This document shows positions 8,399-16,260 of a stretch of DNA of 64,000 bases, one piece after another. The notes beneath the pieces were generated by a model that was not told where the DNA came from, did not search any database, and saw only the letters and a list, made by a program, of their open reading frames with translations. The DNA comes from CAILZL01 sp963791615 (lineage in GTDB: Bacteria > Pseudomonadota > Gammaproteobacteria > Steroidobacterales > Steroidobacteraceae). The first letter of the stretch is position 1; each line of letters opens with the position of its first letter. The DNA lies in the NCBI GenBank assembly GCA_963791615.1, contig CAWBTE010000006.1:806001-870000 (forward strand). Direction: 5' to 3'. Position numbers and translations under genes: made by a program.

Positions 8399-8434
8399 GT
8401 AGGACGGGTTAGCGGTCTGCCGCGTAACCTGCCG
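8399..8434 (+). repeat. GTAG-headed REP-like repeat, second family, copy 2
   Basis: Starts 13 bp after the brnA stop. Same orientation and same central GCGGTCTGCCGCG as the copy at 7762-7796, with a few arm substitutions. Confidence 0.75.
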
Positions 8435-8533
8435 TCAACCAACTTCCATTGATGGTTCAAGTATTCGACACAAAACACGATGCGGAGTCGCGCGGAGGAA
8501 TCTCCCAATTCTCCGCACCGGTGCCATTTACAG

Positions 8534-8731
8534 TTACTCTTTAGTCAAGAAAAAAATATCTTCAACCGACTCGCCGAATAGATTCGCTATTTTAAGAGCC
8601 AACGTCAGGCTCGGCTCAAACCGCTCGTTTTCAATCGAATTTATTGTTTGTCTCGAAACTTCCAAAAAATCTCCGCATTGATCCTGCGTCCATCCGTGAT
8701 TTTTTCTCAATTCTCGTACTCGATTCCTCAT
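8534..8731 (-). CDS. Small Xre-family transcriptional regulator
   Basis: 65 residues that are almost entirely one helix-turn-helix: WTQDQCGDFLEVSRQTINSI at residues 13-32, then ENERFEPSLTLALKIANLFGESVEDIF. The ATG at 8731 overlaps the stop of the upstream membrane protein (ATGA), so the two are coupled. This regulator-plus-membrane-protein pairing is common and generally autoregulated; an 8-bp-arm inverted repeat ahead of the pair is a plausible operator. The target beyond itself is unknown. A longer in-frame start at 8875 would lie inside the membrane gene and is rejected. Confidence 0.85.
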   Translation of the reverse strand: MRNRVRELRKNHGWTQDQCGDFLEVSRQTINSIENERFEPSLTLALKIANLFGESVEDIFFLTKE

Positions 8732-9135
8732 CGGTACTTCCGCGTTAACAGCATTGTGGTGACAAAGAACGCCCCACCCATGACTGATAAAATTGTACTG
8801 CCGGAGAATTCGACGTAACCACCAATTCGCGACCGGACAATCGAGATGACAAGGGACGCCAGCCCGATCACACAAGTTACCGCCAACGCATGCAATGCAA
8901 TTCTTTGTGCCAACTCATCCGTGCTACGGAAGTAGCGGTAAAGCAACCAGAATATTCCGCACATTGCCAATCCGGGTAACGCCGCCACATATGTTCGCAG
9001 ACTATGTGTGTCATCGAGCCAACCACGCACAAATGAGAACGATGCAGCCACGATGAACAGATAGATCAAGAACTCAATACAAAAGGCCTTAATTGGCTTC
9101 CAGATATGCGGTGGCGGGAATATTCGAATATTCAT
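8728..9135 (-). CDS. Small four-helix membrane protein, partner of the Xre regulator
   Basis: 135 residues with four hydrophobic stretches near residues 17-36, 48-65, 81-101 and 111-130, and a basic C terminus TRKYR. I do not recognise a named family; it resembles the small inner-membrane proteins encoded just upstream of solitary Xre regulators, some of which may sense or sequester the regulator. The AT content of the gene is higher than that of its neighbours, consistent with acquisition. The ATG at 9135 is directly behind the operator/promoter region. Confidence 0.75.
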   Translation of the reverse strand: MNIRIFPPPHIWKPIKAFCIEFLIYLFIVAASFSFVRGWLDDTHSLRTYVAALPGLAMCGIFWLLYRYFRSTDELAQRIALHALAVTCVIGLASLVISIVRSRIGGYVEFSGSTILSVMGGAFFVTTMLLTRKYR

Positions 9136-9151
9136 GATGTAAGCACTCCAT

Positions 9152-9195
9152 ATGTAAAGCTTGCTTTACATTATCACCACCACTAAAAATGACAA
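9152..9195 (-). promoter_or_regulatory. Promoter and operator of the membrane protein/Xre pair
   Basis: On the minus strand, TTGTCA (9190-9195) and TAATGT (9168-9173) are 16 bp apart. The -10 overlaps an inverted repeat ATGTAAAG-N4-CTTTACAT at 9152-9171. This geometry fits repression by the Xre protein of the same operon. A further TTTTTACATTG at about 9200 resembles a half site. Confidence 0.55.
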
Positions 9196-9305
9196 GTATT
9201 TTTTACATTGACCTGATTTTGGAATTTGAATCAGCGCCATCACAAGGCTTTGTTGAGAGTATTTCTTAAGCATCCAACAACAAATGAATCCGGCACGCGA
9301 TATCG

Positions 9306-9422
9306 GCCGAGACTGATCAGGGTCTCTGTTACCGGGAGCGTGTGAGGCAGGACGCCGAACCCGGAGCCCCCATGGATGGGTTCACGGCGTTCCCGGAAAC
9401 AGAGACCCTGATCGGTCTCGGC
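9306..9422 (+). repeat. 117-bp inverted repeat of unknown origin
   Basis: Two 32-bp arms (9306-9337 and 9391-9422) match at 30 of 32 positions in inverted orientation (left arm starts GCCGAGACTGATCAGGGTCT). The 53-bp centre has a smaller stem, CGCCG..AACCC against GGGTTCACGGCG. There is no coding capacity. It sits between the Xre pair and the pnp terminator and could be a non-autonomous mobile element or a stable RNA hairpin. Confidence 0.7.
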
Positions 9423-9461
9423 AGGCACTGAAGTATCGTTACCGACACCCATTTTGGAGGC

Positions 9462-9503
9462 TTGAAAAACAAACAGGGCGACAGATTTCTCCGTCGCCCT
9501 GTT
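9462..9503 (-). terminator. Rho-independent terminator of pnp
   Basis: 11-bp perfect stem AACAGGGCGAC / GTCGCCCTGTT with a 10-nt loop, followed on the minus strand by TTTGTTTTTC. It lies 28 bp after the pnp stop. Confidence 0.85.
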
Positions 9504-9531
9504 GTGAACATGCGTTCAGCGTGAAGGTTAA

Positions 9532-11616
9532 TCAACCATCCACATCGCGCATCGACAGACGCACGCGGCCCTGACGGTCAACTTCCAGTACCTTCACACG
9601 CACCACATCGCCTTCGTTGAGCTTGTCGCTGACGCGCTCAACGCGTTCGTTGCTGATCTGCGAAATGTGCACCAGACCATCCTTGCCGGGCAGGATGCTG
9701 ACGAAGGCGCCGAAGTCCATCAGACGGACCACTTTGCCTTCATAGATACGACCGACTTCCACATCGGCGGTGATCAGTTCGATACGACGCTGCGCTTCGC
9801 GACCGGCCGCACCATCTACCGAGGCAATCTTCACGGTGCCGTCGTTGTCGATATCGATCGAGGTACCCGTCTCTTCAGTAATCGCGCGGATCACTGCACC
9901 GCCCTTGCCGATCACTTCGCGGATTTTCTCCGGATCGATCTTGATGGTGATGATGGTCGGCGCCCATTCGGACATGCTGGAACGCGAGGTGGCCAGCACC
10001 TTGTTCATTTCACCGAGGATGTGCAGACGACCGGCCTTGGCCTGGCTCAGCGCCACTTCCATGATTTCTTTGGTGATGCCGTTGATCTTGATATCCATTT
10101 GCAGCGCGGTGACGCCATCGGCGGTACCGGCCACCTTGAAGTCCATGTCGCCGAGGTGATCTTCATCACCCAGGATGTCGGTGAGCACGGAGAAGCGATC
10201 GCCTTCCTTTACCAGACCCATGGCCACACCGGCCACTGGCGCCTTGAGCGGCACACCGGCGTCCATCAGCGCCAGGCTGCTGCCGCAGACCGAAGCCATG
10301 GAAGACGAACCATTCGATTCCAGAATTTCCGACACGATACGGATGACGTACGGGAACTTCTCCATGTCCGGCAGCACGGCATAGATGCCGCGACGGGCCA
10401 GATTGCCGTGGCCGATTTCGCGGCGCTTGGGCGAACCGATCATGCCGGTTTCGCCGACGCTGAACGGAGGGAAGTTGTAATGCATCATGAACGGCTCTTT
10501 GCGTTCGCCGGTGATGGCATCAATCAACTGTGCGTCTTTACCCGTACCCAGAGTCGTTACAACAAGAGCCTGGGTTTCACCACGGGTGAACAGCGCGGAG
10601 CCGTGAGTACGTGGCAACACGCCGGTACGAATGAAAATAGGACGAACCGTTTTGGTGTCGCGACCGTCAATACGCGGCGCGCCCGACAGGATGCGCTCAC
10701 GCACGATCTTGTATTCGAGGTTGCCGAATTCCTTGCCCACTTCACCCGCGGTGAACTGGGGTGCATCACCCGAGGCCAATGCAGCAACAGCGGCCTTCTT
10801 GAGTTCGCCGACGCGGCTGTAACGCGCCTGCTTTTCAGTGATCTGATAGGCCTCCGTCAAACCGGCATACACCTGGGTAGAAACCGCTGATTCCAGCGCG
10901 GTATTCGCCGCCGGAGGCTGCCAGTCCCAGGCCGCTTTGCCCGCTTCGGCTTTGAGTTCATTGATGGCATTGATGGCCACCTGCATCTGCTGGTGCCCGA
11001 ACATCACCGCGCCCAGCATCACTTCTTCAGACAGGCAGCTGGCTTGTGATTCCACCATCAGCACGGCTTGCGCAGTACCGGCGACCACCAGGTCGAGCTG
11101 TGATTCTTTCAGCTGTGCATTGCCGGGATTGAGGATGTATTGACCATCCTTGTAACCCACTTTGGCAGCGGCAATCGGACCCTGGAACGGCACACCGGAC
11201 AGCGCCAGCGCAGCCGAGGCACCCAGAAGGGAAGCGATATCCGGATCGATGTCCTTGTTGACGGACACCACGGTGGCAACCACCTGAATCTCATTCAGGA
11301 AATGCTCGGGGAACAGCGGACGCAAGGGACGGTCGATCAAACGTGCGGTCAGCGTTTCCTTTTCAGAAGGGCGACCTTCGCGCTTGAAGAAGCCGCCGGG
11401 GATACGTCCCGCAGCATAGGTCTTCTCGACATAGTTGATGGTCAGCGGGAAGAAGTCCTTGTTGGGATCTGCCTGCTTCTTGGCAACCGCAGTGACCAGC
11501 ACTACTGTTTCGCCCATGGTGACCAACACGGCACCATCGGCCTGACGCGCCATCTCGCCCGTTTCGAGGGTGACTTGATGACTGCCGTACTGAAAACTCT
11601 TTTTGAATACGCTCAC
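9532..11616 (-). CDS. pnp: Polyribonucleotide nucleotidyltransferase (PNPase)
   Basis: 694 residues, the family's usual length. PNPase degrades RNA 3' to 5' by phosphorolysis, usually within the RNA degradosome. It has two RNase PH domains (the second with FFRTGVLPRTHGSALF-like sequence near residue 325 and FSVGETG), then a KH domain with IGKGGAVI at about 557-564, then an S1 domain (VGRIYEGKV...GKDGLVHISQIS) ending LSMRDVDG. It follows rpsO with a terminator hairpin between, the classic rpsO-pnp arrangement in which readthrough supplies pnp message. The large open frame on the opposite strand is a codon-bias shadow. Confidence 0.97.
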   Translation of the reverse strand: MSVFKKSFQYGSHQVTLETGEMARQADGAVLVTMGETVVLVTAVAKKQADPNKDFFPLTINYVEKTYAAGRIPGGFFKREGRPSEKETLTARLIDRPLRPLFPEHFLNEIQVVATVVSVNKDIDPDIASLLGASAALALSGVPFQGPIAAAKVGYKDGQYILNPGNAQLKESQLDLVVAGTAQAVLMVESQASCLSEEVMLGAVMFGHQQMQVAINAINELKAEAGKAAWDWQPPAANTALESAVSTQVYAGLTEAYQITEKQARYSRVGELKKAAVAALASGDAPQFTAGEVGKEFGNLEYKIVRERILSGAPRIDGRDTKTVRPIFIRTGVLPRTHGSALFTRGETQALVVTTLGTGKDAQLIDAITGERKEPFMMHYNFPPFSVGETGMIGSPKRREIGHGNLARRGIYAVLPDMEKFPYVIRIVSEILESNGSSSMASVCGSSLALMDAGVPLKAPVAGVAMGLVKEGDRFSVLTDILGDEDHLGDMDFKVAGTADGVTALQMDIKINGITKEIMEVALSQAKAGRLHILGEMNKVLATSRSSMSEWAPTIITIKIDPEKIREVIGKGGAVIRAITEETGTSIDIDNDGTVKIASVDGAAGREAQRRIELITADVEVGRIYEGKVVRLMDFGAFVSILPGKDGLVHISQISNERVERVSDKLNEGDVVRVKVLEVDRQGRVRLSMRDVDG

Positions 11617-11693
11617 GATTATTACCTACCTATGCCTGCCGCTTTTAACTTGAAGTATTAGCTTGAAAAACCCGCAGATGATTTCTGCGTAAA

Positions 11694-11729
11694 TGAAAAA
11701 CGGGCTGCCACTTTGCAAGAGGCAGCCCG
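11694..11729 (-). terminator. Intergenic hairpin/terminator between rpsO and pnp
   Basis: Stem CGGGCTGCC / GGCAGCCCG with an 11-nt loop (11701-11729), followed on the minus strand by TTTTTCATTTA. It is placed as the terminator/processing hairpin that partly separates rpsO from pnp in gammaproteobacteria. Confidence 0.8.
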
Positions 11730-11745
11730 TAGTAACCCGGTACGA

Positions 11746-12015
11746 TTAGCGTCTCAGACCGAGACGGCTGATGACTTCCTGATAACGCTCAGGAGTGCGG
11801 GTCTTGAGATAGTCCAGCAGCTTGCGGCGCTGGTTAACCATCTTCAGCAAGCCACGACGCGAAGAGTGATCGCGCTTGTGCGCGCCAAAGTGTTCGCTGA
11901 GGCCGTTGATGCGTGCCGACAGCAACGCGATCTGCACTTCAGGAGAACCGGTATCCGCAGGACCACGACGGAAATCATTCACCACGCCGTTCTTTTGCTC
12001 AATCGACAATGACAT
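11746..12015 (-). CDS. rpsO: 30S ribosomal protein S15
   Basis: 89 residues, exactly the usual length for S15, which binds 16S rRNA helices 20-22 early in 30S assembly. Conserved segments: DTGSPEVQIALLSARI, HKRDHSSRRGL and MVNQRRKLLDYL, ending ISRLGLRR. I chose the ATG at 12015 (MSLSIEQK) rather than an upstream in-frame TTG. It is first in the rpsO-pnp unit and separated from truB by a 168-bp gap with a REP-like palindrome. Confidence 0.97.
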   Translation of the reverse strand: MSLSIEQKNGVVNDFRRGPADTGSPEVQIALLSARINGLSEHFGAHKRDHSSRRGLLKMVNQRRKLLDYLKTRTPERYQEVISRLGLRR

Positions 12016-12041
12016 CTGCAAAACCTCTTTCGCTTACCAAC

Positions 12042-12063
12042 GGACGACGCACGTCGTCCCTAC
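12042..12063 (-). repeat. REP-like palindrome with GTAG head, sequence variant
   Basis: GGACGACGCACGTCGTCC (12042-12059) followed by CTAC, i.e. GTAG plus an 18-bp palindrome read on the minus strand. Same head and layout as the GGGCGG family but a different stem. Confidence 0.6.
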
Positions 12064-12182
12064 ATTGACCTTTAAACAGGGCGCGCATTCTATGTCGCGA
12101 CTCCCTCAAGCTCAAGCTGAATTATCCCGGCGTGACCGGCACTTACATTCACTCACGCCTACGCGGGGCTACTCCTGGCCAC

Positions 12183-13097
12183 TTAGGGGTCGGGCGTGGC
12201 TGTAAACAGGCGCTCGGCCACCACCTCACCCTGCTCGCCCGCCCGGACAATCCCCAAAAATCGCCCATCCGGGCCATAAGCCCGGCATAAACCCATCGCC
12301 AGCTCACCCAGTCCCGTCAACGGCTTGCCGTGAAACAGGGCCGTGGTTTGCCCGATATCCAGCTTCAGAATCGGCATTCCGGTCAGGGCCGAGTCGGCTG
12401 GCTGTAGCAAGGCATCCCGCTCGGTCACCGACATCCCGGCCAGGGCATCCAGCGTCACACTGCGCGTGGCATCAAAAGGATCGACCTGAGTACGGCGCAA
12501 CAGGGTGACATGGCCAACCGTGCCCAGCCGGGCAGCGATGTCCTCCACCAGCGAGCGCACATAAGTGCCCTTGGATACACGCACTTCAAATTCGAGGGTG
12601 TCGGGGGAACAGGCGATCAGCTGAATATGTTCGATGAAGATGTCACGCGGTGCGCGTTCGATGGTTTCGCCACTACGCGCCAGTTCATACAGGCGCCGAC
12701 CTTCATGCTTGAGCGCCGAATACATGGGCGGCACCTGCTGCTGCGCGCCGAGGAAAGACTCCAGCACGGCTATTGCGCGCTGCGCGTCGAAGGCCGGCAC
12801 TTCGCACTGTTCAATGACCACACCATCGGCATCCGCGGAATCTGTCTTGACGCCCAGCAAGGCGGCAACCCGATAGGTCTTGCGCGAGTTCAACAAATAA
12901 CCGCACACCTTGGTCGCCTGTCCGAAACACACCGGCAACATGCCGGTAGCCAGCGGATCAAGGCTGCCGGCATGCCCGGCTTTCAGGGCGCGATACAACT
13001 CCCGCGCGCGCTGCAACGCCGCGTTGCTGGACAGGCCCTGCGGCTTGTCGAGCAGCAGGATGCCATCTACGGCGCGGTCGAAACGCTTAGTGGCCAT
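12183..13097 (-). CDS. truB: tRNA pseudouridine-55 synthase
   Basis: 304 residues. TruB makes pseudouridine 55 in the T loop of elongator tRNAs and is also an RNA chaperone. The catalytic Asp lies in GHAGSLDPLATGML (about residues 41-54), and VSKGTYVRSLVEDIA is the second conserved block (about 177-191). A PUA-like C-terminal region follows (residues about 235-300). It is next to rbfA and infB, the usual operon order. The 85-bp gap to rbfA is filled with two REP-like palindromes. Confidence 0.97.
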   Translation of the reverse strand: MATKRFDRAVDGILLLDKPQGLSSNAALQRARELYRALKAGHAGSLDPLATGMLPVCFGQATKVCGYLLNSRKTYRVAALLGVKTDSADADGVVIEQCEVPAFDAQRAIAVLESFLGAQQQVPPMYSALKHEGRRLYELARSGETIERAPRDIFIEHIQLIACSPDTLEFEVRVSKGTYVRSLVEDIAARLGTVGHVTLLRRTQVDPFDATRSVTLDALAGMSVTERDALLQPADSALTGMPILKLDIGQTTALFHGKPLTGLGELAMGLCRAYGPDGRFLGIVRAGEQGEVVAERLFTATPDP

Positions 13098-13123
13098 GGA
13101 ATGACCGGCATTGGTCCGATTGC

Positions 13124-13186
13124 GTAGAGGTCGTTCGCGAACGACCCTCTTTAAGCACCAGAGGGCGGTTCACGAACCGCCCCTAC
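13124..13186. repeat. Pair of REP-like palindromes in opposite orientation (truB-rbfA gap)
   Basis: Copy at 13124-13148: GTAG plus AGGTCGTTCGCGAACGACC. Copy at 13161-13186: inverted, GGGCGGTTCACGAACCGCCC then CTAC. The CTA at 13183-13185 is the complement of the rbfA TAG stop codon, so the repeat supplies the end of that gene. Confidence 0.8.
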
Positions 13187-13563
13187 GCTTCGTCATCCTG
13201 ATGACGCTGCTCATCGTTCTTCACCGCTTCATTGATGACAGAAGTCAGGTGCGTGCCGTACTCGATCAGATTGTCGGCCACGAAAGTCAGCTGCGGCGCA
13301 TGCCGCAGTGACAAGGCACGGCCCAGCGGGCCACGCAGGATACGCGCGCCTTCATCCATGATTTCCTGGGTCATCTCGGGATTCTTGTTGCCGCCGAGAA
13401 TGGAATAGAACACTTTGGCGTGTGACAGATCCTGAGTGACCTGCACATCGACGATGGTCACCGAGCCCAGACGCGGATCGCGCAGCTCACGACGAATGAG
13501 TTCGCTCAGCACACGCTGGATCTGTTCGGCTACACGCCGGCTGCGGGAAAAAGCTTTGGCCAT
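13183..13563 (-). CDS. rbfA: 30S ribosome-binding factor A
   Basis: 126 residues with the single type II KH-like domain of RbfA. The N terminus is RSRRVAEQIQRVLSELIRRE, followed by DPRLGSVTIVDVQVTQDLSHAKVFYS and the C-terminal PQLTFVADNLIEYGTHLTSVI. It assists late 30S maturation and cold adaptation by binding near the 16S 5' end helix. It lies between infB and truB, and its TAG stop is part of the GTAG head of a REP-like repeat. Confidence 0.96.
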   Translation of the reverse strand: MAKAFSRSRRVAEQIQRVLSELIRRELRDPRLGSVTIVDVQVTQDLSHAKVFYSILGGNKNPEMTQEIMDEGARILRGPLGRALSLRHAPQLTFVADNLIEYGTHLTSVINEAVKNDEQRHQDDEA

Positions 13564-13578
13564 GAGAACCTCTATGTG

Positions 13579-13639
13579 GAGGGCGGTTCACGAACCGCCC
13601 CTACATGCCGGAGGTAGGGGCGGTTCGTGAACCGCCCTC
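13579..13639. repeat. Inverted pair of REP-like palindromes (rbfA-infB gap)
   Basis: Copies at 13579-13604 and 13614-13639 are exact inverse complements except for the central bases: GAGGGCGG...CCGCCCCTAC then GTAGGGGCGG...CCGCCCTC. The pair can fold as two hairpins or one 60-nt stem in the infB-rbfA message. Confidence 0.85.
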
Positions 13640-13646
13640 CTATGCA

Positions 13647-16205
13647 TCACATCGTGCGCGCCACTTCAACGCGTGAGAAACACTCGATCTGGTCGCCCAC
13701 CTGTACATCGTTGTAGTTCTTCACAGCGATACCGCACTCGGTGCCTGACTTGACCTCGTTGACGTCATCCTTGAAGCGACGCAGCGATTCCAGTTCGCCT
13801 TCGAAGATCACCACGTGGTTGCGCAGCACGCGAATCGGATTGTTACGCTTGACGTAGCCTTCGGTGATGATGCAACCCGCCACCGTGCCGAACTTGCTGG
13901 AGCGGAACACATCGCGTACTTCAGCCAGACCGACAATGGTTTCCTTGACTTCAGGCGCCAGCAGGCCGGAGGCCAGCTGCTTCACGTCATCGATGGCTTC
14001 GTAAATGATGCTGTAGTAGCGCACATCGACGCTGCCTTCCTTGATGGCGGTACGCGCCGCGCCATCGGCGCGCACGTTGAAACCGATGATCATGGCGTTG
14101 GAGGCAGCTGCCATCGACACATCCGATTCGGTAATGCCACCCACACCGCTGGACAGCACCTTGACGATCACCTCGTCAGTGGAAACACTGACCAGCGAAT
14201 CGCGCAATGCCTCAGCACTGCCCTGCACATCGGCCTTGATGATGACCGCCACCACGGCTGCCTTGCCATCACCCGATTGCGAGAAGATGTCTTCAAGCTT
14301 GTTGGCGCCGGCTGCCTTGGCCAGCTTGGTATCGCGATACTTGCCCTGTCTATACAGCGCAACTTCACGCACCTTGCGTTCGCTCTCCAGCACCAGCATG
14401 TCATCGCCGGCACGCGGTGATCCGGACAGACCCAGAACCACCACCGGCAATGACGGACCTGCGGACTGGATCTGCTTGCCATTCTCATCGAACAGCGCAC
14501 GTACGCGACCAAACTCCTGGCCAGCAATGATGGGATCGCCCGGCTTCAGGGTACCGCGCTTGACCAGCACCGTGGCCACCGCGCCACGGCCCTTTTCAAT
14601 CGACGATTCGATCACCACGCCCGCAGCCATGCCGTCGATGGCGGCCCTGAGCTCCAGTACTTCAGCCTGTAACAGGAGAGCGTCCAGCAGTTGATCAATG
14701 CCGGTACCGGCACGCGCCGACACGTTCACGAACATGGTGTCACCACCCCATTCTTCCGGGATCACGCCATGCTTGACCAGTTCATTCTTGACCTTGTCGG
14801 CATCGGCCTCGGGTTTATCCACTTTGGTAATCGCCACCACGATCGGCACTTCGGCCGCACGCGCATGATTGATGGCTTCAATGGTTTGCGGCATGACGCC
14901 GTCATCCGCAGCCACCACCAGAACCACCACGTCGGTCACCTGCGCACCGCGCGCGCGCATGGCGGTAAATGCCGCATGGCCGGGCGTATCCAGGAAGGTC
15001 ACCACGCCTTTCTGCGTCTCGACGTGATAGGCGCCGACATGCTGCGTAATGCCGCCCGCTTCGCCCGATGCCACCTTGGTGCGGCGAATGTAATCGAGCA
15101 ATGAAGTCTTGCCGTGATCAACGTGGCCCATGACCGTAACCACCGGCGGACGCGGCAGCAGTTCGTGCTTCGCTTCGCTGCTGTGCAGTTCGTCATCCAT
15201 GGCGCTTTCTTTTTGCAGCACGGCGGTATGACCCAGCTCTTCCACCACCAGCACTGCCGTATCCTGATCAATGGGCTGATTGATGGTAGCCATCACGCCC
15301 ATGTTCATCATCACCTTGATGACTTCAGTGGCCTTGACGGCCATGCGCTGCGCCAGCTCGGCGACGGTAATGGTTTCCGGCACCTGCACATCGTGCTTGA
15401 CCGGCGCCACCGGCTTTTCAAAGCCATGCTGCGAGCCCACGGAAACCTGCGCAGTTTTGCCACGCGAGCGATTCTGTATCGCCTGCTGTTGCTGTTGCTG
15501 CTTCTTTTTCTTGAAACGGGCGCTGGCATCCGAGGAGATGTGCAGTTCAGTACGGCCAGCAGCAGCCGGCTTGGCGCGCTCCTTGGCGGCCTTGGCTTCG
15601 CGTGCGAGGCGTTCTTCTTCCTGCTGACGCTTGACAGATTCAGCGCGCTCACGCTCTTCAACAATTTTACGGCTTTCTTCTTCGGCGCGCTGATGCGCTT
15701 CCTCGGAAACCATGCGCCGCAATTCAACTTCACGACGTTCGCGCTGCAGGCGTTCGGCTTCGCGCTGCGCCGCCTCGCGCTCGGCTTCGGTTTCAACTTT
15801 GGCTTCGACCGGCGCGGCTTCAGGATGCAGAGCCTGCTCTTCGAGATCGCGCTTGTGGTCAACTTCTTCCTGATGCACACGTGCTTTTTCTTCGAGCACG
15901 CTGCGATTCAGATAGGTTTTCTTGGTACGGACTTCGACATTGACGGTGCGGGCGCGACCCTGCGCCGTGGCTACCTTTATTTCACCCTGCGACTTGCGCT
16001 TGAGGGTGATCTTGCTGGGCGCAGCAGCGCCTTCCTCACGGCCATGGGATTTGCGCAGGAAGGTCAGCAGCTCCATCTTGGCTTCGTCACTTATCAGATC
16101 AGTTGCACCCGATACCTTGATACCGGCTTCATCGAGCTGCATCAGCAGTCGATCCACCGGTACTTTCAGCACCTCTGCAAATTGGCTCACCGTTACATCA
16201 GCCAT
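13647..16205 (-). CDS. infB: Translation initiation factor IF-2
   Basis: 852 residues. IF-2 is the GTPase that brings initiator tRNA to the 30S subunit. The IF2_N domain is at the start (VTVSQFAEVLKVPVDRLL), then a long Glu/Arg/Ala-rich linker. G1 is GHVDHGKTS and G3 is DTPGHAAF; G4 reads TKVD where NKxD is expected (14817-14828). Domains 2 to 4 follow, with GTECGIAVKNYNDVQVGDQIE near the C terminus. The ATG at 16205 follows GGAGGAACT; the longer ORF start at 16286 is upstream of that site and not used. It is in the operon with nusA. Confidence 0.97.
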   Translation of the reverse strand: MADVTVSQFAEVLKVPVDRLLMQLDEAGIKVSGATDLISDEAKMELLTFLRKSHGREEGAAAPSKITLKRKSQGEIKVATAQGRARTVNVEVRTKKTYLNRSVLEEKARVHQEEVDHKRDLEEQALHPEAAPVEAKVETEAEREAAQREAERLQRERREVELRRMVSEEAHQRAEEESRKIVEERERAESVKRQQEEERLAREAKAAKERAKPAAAGRTELHISSDASARFKKKKQQQQQQAIQNRSRGKTAQVSVGSQHGFEKPVAPVKHDVQVPETITVAELAQRMAVKATEVIKVMMNMGVMATINQPIDQDTAVLVVEELGHTAVLQKESAMDDELHSSEAKHELLPRPPVVTVMGHVDHGKTSLLDYIRRTKVASGEAGGITQHVGAYHVETQKGVVTFLDTPGHAAFTAMRARGAQVTDVVVLVVAADDGVMPQTIEAINHARAAEVPIVVAITKVDKPEADADKVKNELVKHGVIPEEWGGDTMFVNVSARAGTGIDQLLDALLLQAEVLELRAAIDGMAAGVVIESSIEKGRGAVATVLVKRGTLKPGDPIIAGQEFGRVRALFDENGKQIQSAGPSLPVVVLGLSGSPRAGDDMLVLESERKVREVALYRQGKYRDTKLAKAAGANKLEDIFSQSGDGKAAVVAVIIKADVQGSAEALRDSLVSVSTDEVIVKVLSSGVGGITESDVSMAAASNAMIIGFNVRADGAARTAIKEGSVDVRYYSIIYEAIDDVKQLASGLLAPEVKETIVGLAEVRDVFRSSKFGTVAGCIITEGYVKRNNPIRVLRNHVVIFEGELESLRRFKDDVNEVKSGTECGIAVKNYNDVQVGDQIECFSRVEVARTM

Positions 16206-16260
16206 AGTTCCTCCGCGCCGCCTCGCCTGTTTACCGCATCCAGTCTGAACCTGTACAAGC

